A DNA stretch of 64,000 nucleotides from Saccopteryx bilineata (lineage: Eukaryota; Chordata; Mammalia; Chiroptera; Emballonuridae), in assembly GCF_036850765.1 (NCBI RefSeq), contig NC_089501.1, positions 17,088,997 through 17,152,996 on the forward strand, read 5' to 3'. How positions within the stretch are numbered: position 1 is the first letter of the stretch; each line of letters begins with the position of its first letter. This document shows positions 58,002-64,000 of this stretch, piece by piece. The translations under genes were made by a program, and so were the position numbers. The notes beneath the pieces were generated by a model. The model was not told where the DNA came from. It searched no databases and saw nothing but the letters and a program-made list of their open reading frames with translations.

Positions 58002-59504
58002 GAGTTGGTTTTCTAATGTTTCGTTTTTGGCATATAGAAAGACTATGAACTTTTGTATATTAATTCTGTATCCTGCGACCTTACTGTATTGATTTATTGT
58101 TTCTAGTAATCTTTTTGTGGAGTCTTTGGGGTTTTCAATGTATAGGATCATATCATCTGCAAAAAGTGATACCTTTACTTCTTCTTTTCCGATATGAATG
58201 CCTTTTATTTCTTTATCCTGTCTGATTGCTTTGGCTAGAACTTCTAGCACCATGTTAAATAAGAGTGGAGAGCATGTACAACCTTGTCTTTTTCCTGATT
58301 TAAGGAAGTAAGTCCTCAGTTTTATCCCATTTAATATGATGTTAGCAGATGGATTATCATAAATGGCCTTTATCATGTTGAGATATTTTCCTTCTATACC
58401 CATTTTGTTGAGTGTTTTAAAAATAAAATGATGTTGTATTTTATCGAATGTCTTTTCTGCATCTATTGATAGATCTTGTGGGTTTTGTTCTTTGTTTTGT
58501 TGATATGGTGTATTACATTAACCGTTTTACATATGTTGAAACACCCTTGAGATTCTGGGATGATTCTCATGATCATGATGTATTATTTTTTTAATATGTT
58601 ATTGTATTTGATTTGCTAGTATTTTGTTTAGTATTTTAGCATCTGTATTCATTAGAGATATTGGTCTGTATTTTTCTTTTTTTGTGCCGTCCTTGACTGG
58701 TTTCGGTATGAGGGTTATGTTGGCCTCATAAAATGTGTTTGGAAGTATTGCTTCTTCTTCAATTTTTTGGAAGACTTTGAGTAGAATGGGAACCAAGTCT
58801 TCTTTTAATATTTGATAGAATTCACTAGTATAGCCGTCTGGGCCTGGACTTTTATTTTTGGAGAGGTTTTTAATATTTTTTTTCTATTTTCTCCCTGCTT
58901 ATTGGTCTGTTTAGGCTTTCTGCTTCTTCATGACTCAATCTAGAAAGATTGTATTGTTCTAGGAATTTATCCATTTCTTATAGATTGTTAATTTGGTGGC
59001 ATATAGTTTTTCATAGTATTCTACAATAATTCTTTGTATATCTATGATATCTGTGCTGATTTCTCCTCTTTCATTTTGGATTTTGTTTATGAGTCCTTTT
59101 TCTTTTTTCCTTGGTGAGTCTCGCCAAGAGTTTGTCAATTTTGTTGATCTTTTCAAAGAACCAGCTCATTGTTTTATTAATTTTTTCTATAGTTTTTCTG
59201 TTCTCTATTTCATTTATTTCTGCTCTGATTTTTATTATTTCCTATCTTTGGCTGGTTTTGGGTTGTCTTTGTTCTTCTTTTTCTAGTTTCTTAAGATGTG
59301 AAGTTAAGTGGTTTACTTGGGCTCTCTCTTGTTTGTTCATATAGGCCTGAAATAATATGAAGTTTCCTCTTATTACTGCATCCCAGAGATTCTGATATGT
59401 CGTATTGCTATTTTCATTTGTCTGTATGTATCTTTTGATATCTGCGCTTATCTCTTCTTTGATCCACTCATATTTTAAAAGTCTGTTGTTTAGTTTCCAC
59501 ATTA

Positions 59505-60206
59505 GTCACAACAGTTTTTGTTCAGTGTGTGGGACTTACAGATGTTCCTGGGATTGTTTTTTCTGTCTCTAGTTGTAGAACTTGTTAAAATTTTGGAGAG
59601 ACGTATTGGGAGCACCATTTCTCTGATTTCACTCTATATCTGTACTGTTTGAATCTGGCTCAATGACTGATTGAACAGTAGAGTACACTGGAAGTGACAT
59701 TTGCTCATTTGAGATAGTTGCATACATTTATATCTTGTATCCAACTATTTATTTGGTGTGAGTATTTCCGTTAGTGAACCCAGTGCTCAATTTTTTTCAG
59801 TCACTGAACTGAGCAAATAAAAGTTATGGTCTCAACAACTATTCTCCATGTTTTGCATAACCCATCAGGGTAATAAATGCACAGCAAAGTATTCATACAT
59901 TTTTAAAGAAAAATAAATTATTTTAAGAGTGTAATTAATGGCTTCATTCATATTTCATATAAACAAAGCTCCTATAAAGCATCAAATATTGATGTAATGT
60001 AATAGGTAAATATTTCTTAAAACATCCAAAGGATATGAAGTGAAAATTATTTAATGTAATATAAATGTAAAAGGTAAATATGTAATAGTATCTGAAGCAG
60101 TGATTCTCATCTGTCCTTCCAAATTAGTGTCATATAACATTCTTTAAAATACAAATAGCCAACCTAAATTATTACTCAAAGAGGCAGGTGAAAACAACTG
60201 GTTAAA
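59505..60206. other. Unassigned intergenic sequence
   Basis: Flank of the truncated L1. No gene recognised. Confidence 0.45.
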
Positions 60207-60373
60207 ACAGTGGTTCTCAACTTTGACTTAACATTAAAATCAGTTATGGAGCTCTAGAATACAAATTTCTAGGCTGTATTCTAGATCAGTTACATCAGAA
60301 TGTCTGAGGGTAGGATCCATACACCAGTACTTTTGAAATGTTCAGCCAACTTTAGAACCAAACCATTGGTATA
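60207..60373 (+). mobile_element. MER20-like hAT-Charlie element
   Basis: Starts CAGTGGTTCTCAACTTTGAC, passes TTAACATTAAAATCAGTTATGG and TCAGAATGTCTGAGGGTAGG, and ends near AGAACCAAACCATTGG, the order of MER20, a non-autonomous DNA transposon. Confidence 0.65.
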
Positions 60374-60949
60374 AGATATCTGATTGATTGCACATATTAT
60401 AATAATATAGGGACAATACCCTTAAAATTTAAAGTTCTATATAATAAATTTGTTTGTTTCTATTTTTAATTGGCTTCATATGAAATATGACTAAAAACTC
60501 TAAGAGAATTTTCATAAAACTAAGCAAAATAAATTGTCCTAGAAAGAAAAATTCAATGATATAAGGAAAATATTAAATAAATTGGTCTATGCTACTTGGA
60601 GAAAGTAAAAATGTTTACCTAATTGAGAAAATGAATTAGTTTATTCAATCAAAAGTCAGAATTTAAGTAAATGAGCCCATGTAAGTGAACAAAATATTGA
60701 ATGTATTTCATTCCTTTATAAAATATTATTGATAATTTTTATATGCTACTCATTGACTTAAATACTGGAAACATAGTAGAAAGAAAAACTAAAAATCCTA
60801 TCAACATTATACTTATATTATTATGAAGATATAAAAAAGTTTAAAAATAACGCTAATATCTGTGATAAATGGTAGAAAGGCTATATGAAAGGAAGATTCA
60901 AGGTGCTATAAGACATCTTACAGGAGAATCTGGTAGGAAAGTGATACTA
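60374..60949. other. Unassigned intergenic sequence
   Basis: No gene. 60740-60930 resembles a worn ancient mammalian repeat (GTGATAAATGGTAGAAAGGC, AAGGTGCTATAAGACATC) that I cannot name. Confidence 0.4.
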
Positions 60950-61165
60950 TGCCAAATCTCAGGAAACTGGTCACTTCCACTTCCTATCTGTTGGACCCTC
61001 AATCTTGGAATCTAGCTATCATAATGTAAGGAAGCCCAGTCAGCATGCAGAAAGATCTACATGGAGAAGAGCCAATGTCCTTTATCCATAGCTGTGGTTG
61101 GGCTCCAGCCAACAGACAACCCCAAACTGTCATTTATGTGCATGAGTAACTGGAACACAGTACCC
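60950..61165 (+). repeat. MLT1-like LTR (ERVL-MaLR) fragment
   Basis: CTTGGAATCTAGCTATCATAATG, AGGAAGCCCAGTCAGCATGC and CATGGAGAAGAGCCAATGTCC fit the MLT1 LTR order. Ancient remnant without retroviral genes. The 95-codon open frame at 61061-61348 starts inside it and has no known domain. Confidence 0.5.
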
Positions 61166-62309
61166 CTTTCCTACAGGACTCAAGGAGGACTTCACAAAAA
61201 GTTTGCTTTTGAAGAGGAAGCAGAAATTCTAATATGTGCAAAGGCCTCTGAGAGAAAGGTCACTTACAGTTATAACCTATCTGCAAGTCATAATATTTTA
61301 GTTGGGCAAATGACTGAATTATGTGCAAATCAAATGAATATTACTTAATAAATGCTGTTTAGAAAACAATGTAAATCAAATATGTTGTATATAAAACATC
61401 ACTATCAACAAGTCACATAATGGTACTGAAGTGAAAAGTAGTATATGGTAAAAACTCTTGTGACTAATGGTAAACAAATTAAAAGACATTTTTAAAATCT
61501 ACTCTATAATCTTTATTTCTAATCGCATTTGCTAGAATATTATGCTCTTTCTAAACCACCTAAGAAACCTTTTTTAAGGGTCCAACAGAAGTATATAAGA
61601 TCAATAAACTTTTTTCTGCTTTTATTTTTAATTAAAAGGAGGTAAAATCAAGAGTGGTCTCATTGGTTTCTTTGAAATATTTGCACTGAGTTGAGCTCTA
61701 TGAGTTACAACAGTCAAATACTCATGCACACACAGTTAAGTATTCAGTTTCAACTCGTTGATTATGAATTATAGTCACACTGTCCTAAGCATATTCTTGC
61801 ATAAATATTCTGATGTAAAGTGGATCTGGACGATGAGCAACATCTCGTCATTATATTCAACTCTTTGCCTACAATTTAGAAACAAATATATGTTGAAGTG
61901 CTTTCTTGTCTATGTATTGTTTTCCTTCTAGCACCTGCCAAGATATGATTGAAAATTGTGATACAGTATTTTAAGGCACAGAAAAAAATCCTGACACAGA
62001 ATTAAAGCAGCCTATGATTGTCAGACAGTTTTTGTAACTGCTTCTCTTTGATACATAAGTTAAATAAATTGAGCATAAGTTTTTATCCTTTTTAACAGTG
62101 CTCAAATACATTTATGACCTACTAGAAAACCCAAAACCTCTCTTAAGTTTCACTGAAGTCTCCAACATCAGTAAGAAATTATAATTTCTTGAATTAAGTA
62201 CTCAGCTATGCAGTAATTCAATCTGTCCTTTTTTTTAATGCTGTACCATTGGGTATTAATAATGTTCAGATTTATTTTTCATAATTTTGAGCTTGCTTTA
62301 TGAATTATT
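61166..62309. other. Unassigned intergenic sequence
   Basis: AT-rich, no gene or young repeat recognised. Confidence 0.45.
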
Positions 62310-62329
62310 AAAATGCTTATTAATGCTTT

Positions 62330-62743
62330 TGGCCCTGGCCGGTTGGCTCAGCGGTAGAGCGTCGGCCTGGCGTGCGGGGGACCCGGGTTCGAATCTAGGC
62401 CAGGGCACATAGGAGAAGCGCCCATTTGCTTCTCCACCCCCCCTTCCTCTCTGTCTCTCTCTTCCCCTCCCGCAGCCGAGGCTCCATTGGAGCAAAGATG
62501 GCCCGGGCGCTGGGGATGGCTCCTTGGCCTCTGCCCCAGGCGCTAGAGTGGCTCTGGTCGCAGCAAAGCGACGCCCCAGAGGGGCAGAGCATCGCCCCCT
62601 GGTGGGCAGAGCATCGCCCCTGGTGGGTGTGCCGGGTGGATCCCAGTCGGGCGCATGCGGGAGTCTGTCTGACTGTCTCTCCCCGTTTCCAGCTTCAGAA
62701 AAATACAAAAAAAAAAAAACAACAAAAAAAACAAAACAAAAAT
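62330..62743 (+). mobile_element. Family A SINE, young
   Basis: Head GCCCTGGCCGGTTGGCTCAG with B box GGTTCGAATCT, CpG-rich body, A12 plus ACAAAA-type tail. Exact 20-bp duplication AAAATGCTTATTAATGCTTT at 62310-62329 and 62744-62763, the longest in the window. Frames of 63-155 codons over it are artefacts. Confidence 0.97.
62593..62605 (-). promoter_or_regulatory. CTCF-like core motif inside SINE
   Basis: CGCCCCCTGGTGG, same site as in the copies at 7827 and 17158, followed by the weaker half-site CGCCCCTGGTGGG at 62614-62626. Confidence 0.55.
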
Positions 62744-62763
62744 AAAATGCTTATTAATGCTTT

Positions 62764-64000
62764 AAAAAGTGGCAAAGTTACTAATATATATATAGCAAGC
62801 AGAACAATGCTATTCTTTAGCCTCATACTAATTAGCCACACATATAAAATTATGTTCATTAAATTTTGTCATCATTATTCAAAAGTCAAATAGAAAAAGA
62901 GACACATTTAAAGACACTTAGGACAAGCTAGTGTTTACCTGAAACAGTAGCCATTAGCTCAAATGGGTCAAATAATACTTATGAACACATTATTATGTAC
63001 AATACTTTTTAAAGATTTCTTATCATCTTACTCAAAAATAAAAAATGGTGAATTCCCATACATTACTAAAAAACAAAGTAAAAATCATACACTTCCAAAT
63101 TAAGAATATTCTGTGTTTCTCAATCAGTCACTACCTGATTTAGCCCTTCTTCCTACCAAGAATGATAATGAATTCAAGTTGCTTCATTTACCCTTCCAAC
63201 TGACTCTTGCAAGTTGTATTTGTGAGATAACTAAAGGATATAAAGATTGTAGATGCACCCTCTGCCCAGGGAGCAGTACTATGTGTATATAATGTTTGCT
63301 TCATCTAATTTCACTGATCAAAATGTAAAATTGTATCACAAAATTATACATAATAGTGTATAACATCCACATTTGGACAAACAAAAAGGTACGAAACACA
63401 TACTTTTGACTCCTGACATCAGCTGCCAATATAGTGGTCAACATCAAGAAAGAGTATAGATAAATCAATTTATTATATGCTAATTATGATTTATTATTAG
63501 TTTTAGCAGCATGAAATTTGTAAAAATATGCTTTATAGGACTTTTGCAAATAAAGATGATTTTAACCTATTTGCCACCTGATGATCTTTGCAAAATAGAG
63601 GATAAAGAGAAGAAATTAAGCCCAAGGCAAAAAATTCTCTCCATACTGGAATTTTTACATATTGCTATTGCACCAGTGTTGCCAACAAGCTCAATCTACT
63701 GAATTAGTCACAGATAAGCATTTTGTCCTTATGTTAAGAGAAATTTTGTGTTTCTATTCTAGATGACTTGTTTGCTTCCACTGTAAGAATGCATTCTGCC
63801 TCTCCTATGACAGTGAGTGACACTGGGAAACTGATTTATCCCTATGAGCCTCAGTTTTTCACTCTGAGAGAAATAATGAGTGAGATAGAAATAACAGTAC
63901 CAACCTCAAAGGAAAGAATTAATAAGACAATTTACATAAGTCACTAATCACAATGTAATCCCTTAAGATGTATTTGCTTTTACTGCCATGTTAAACATAT
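62764..64000. other. Intergenic sequence with a MIR-like remnant
   Basis: No gene. 63800-63950 fits reverse-complement MIR (GTGACACTGGGAAACTG, GCCTCAGTTTTTCACTC, CAACCTCAAAGG). The 63-codon frame at 63511-63702 is unrecognised. Confidence 0.45.

Larger units (their letters stand above)
56090..59502 (-). pseudogene. L1 ORF2 pseudogene, 5'-truncated
   Basis: Open runs on the minus strand at 59242-59502, 58959-59156, 58599-58796, 57975-58403, 57025-57546 and 56407-56682 together cover RT fingers, the palm ([13 protein letters not shown] intact) and the cysteine segment ([18 protein letters not shown], first cysteine changed to tyrosine). Stops and frameshifts separate them, so it is non-functional. 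Confidence 0.92.
55823..59504 (-). mobile_element. 5'-truncated L1 (minus strand), close relative of the young L1
   Basis: The 3' UTR is at the left (55823 to about 56090, including the reverse-complement purine tract at 55975-56035). ORF2 runs rightward to MWKLNN at 59502, where similarity stops. It covers most of ORF2 except the start of the endonuclease. Similarity to the 40-44 kb element is very high over long runs. A family A SINE interrupts it at 57656-58001. No clear target-site duplication. Confidence 0.92.

Noticed and set aside
62330..62410. tRNA gene suggested by perfect A and B box-like words (also at 7560, 34270, 51666 and others)
   Set aside because: Each is the head of a SINE with a long body, A-rich tail and target-site duplication; the acceptor stem does not close and no independent tRNA is present.

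Overview
This is a non-coding, AT-rich stretch of a mammalian nuclear genome, almost certainly from a bat. I found no host protein-coding exon, no rRNA and no functional tRNA gene. The organism call rests on three families of tRNA-headed SINEs. One is about 350-400 bp and begins like 'CCCTGGCCGGTTGGCTCAG'. One is about 200 bp and begins like 'GCCTGACCTGTGGTGGC'. One is about 340-380 bp and begins like 'GCCTGACCAGGCGGTGGC'. From memory these are bat SINEs, and I associate this combination with horseshoe bats (Rhinolophus) or relatives. Order Chiroptera is fairly secure; the genus is a guess.

Layout. 1-17 kb: sparse unique sequence with ancient MIR, L1, MER20-like and MLT1-like remnants and five SINEs. 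18-22 kb: an old L1 with a minisatellite-like 5' UTR and an internal deletion. 22-27 kb: SINEs, then a 5'-inverted (twin-primed) L1. 28-34 kb: a second old, nearly complete L1 carrying three nested insertions. 34-36 kb: three young SINEs. 36.7-44.5 kb: the centrepiece, a very young 7.8-kb L1 flanked by a perfect 16-bp target-site duplication. 45-53 kb: a GGAA/GGGA microsatellite, L1 3' ends, SINEs, and a palindromic hAT-type foldback element. 53.7-59.5 kb: two L1s arranged tail to tail. 59.5-64 kb: unique sequence, ancient repeats and one young SINE.

The young L1 has a fully open ORF1 (331 codons). Its ORF2 (40446-44273) has exactly the length expected for 1275 codons. It is broken by only two compensating single-base indels in A-runs, and its visible endonuclease and reverse transcriptase catalytic residues are intact. 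Its 5' UTR is 2.38 kb. It starts with a perfect CRE palindrome, continues into a CpG-rich block, and ends in a long pyrimidine tract holding T27 and T29 homopolymers just before ORF1. L1s of this type supply the machinery that copies the SINEs: the SINEs have A-rich tails and target-site duplications mostly of 10-20 bp.

The most interesting regulatory observation is that the long SINE family carries a motif very close to the CTCF core (CCACCAGGGGGCG), so each insertion may deposit a CTCF site. Family names and the species are from memory; no database search was possible.
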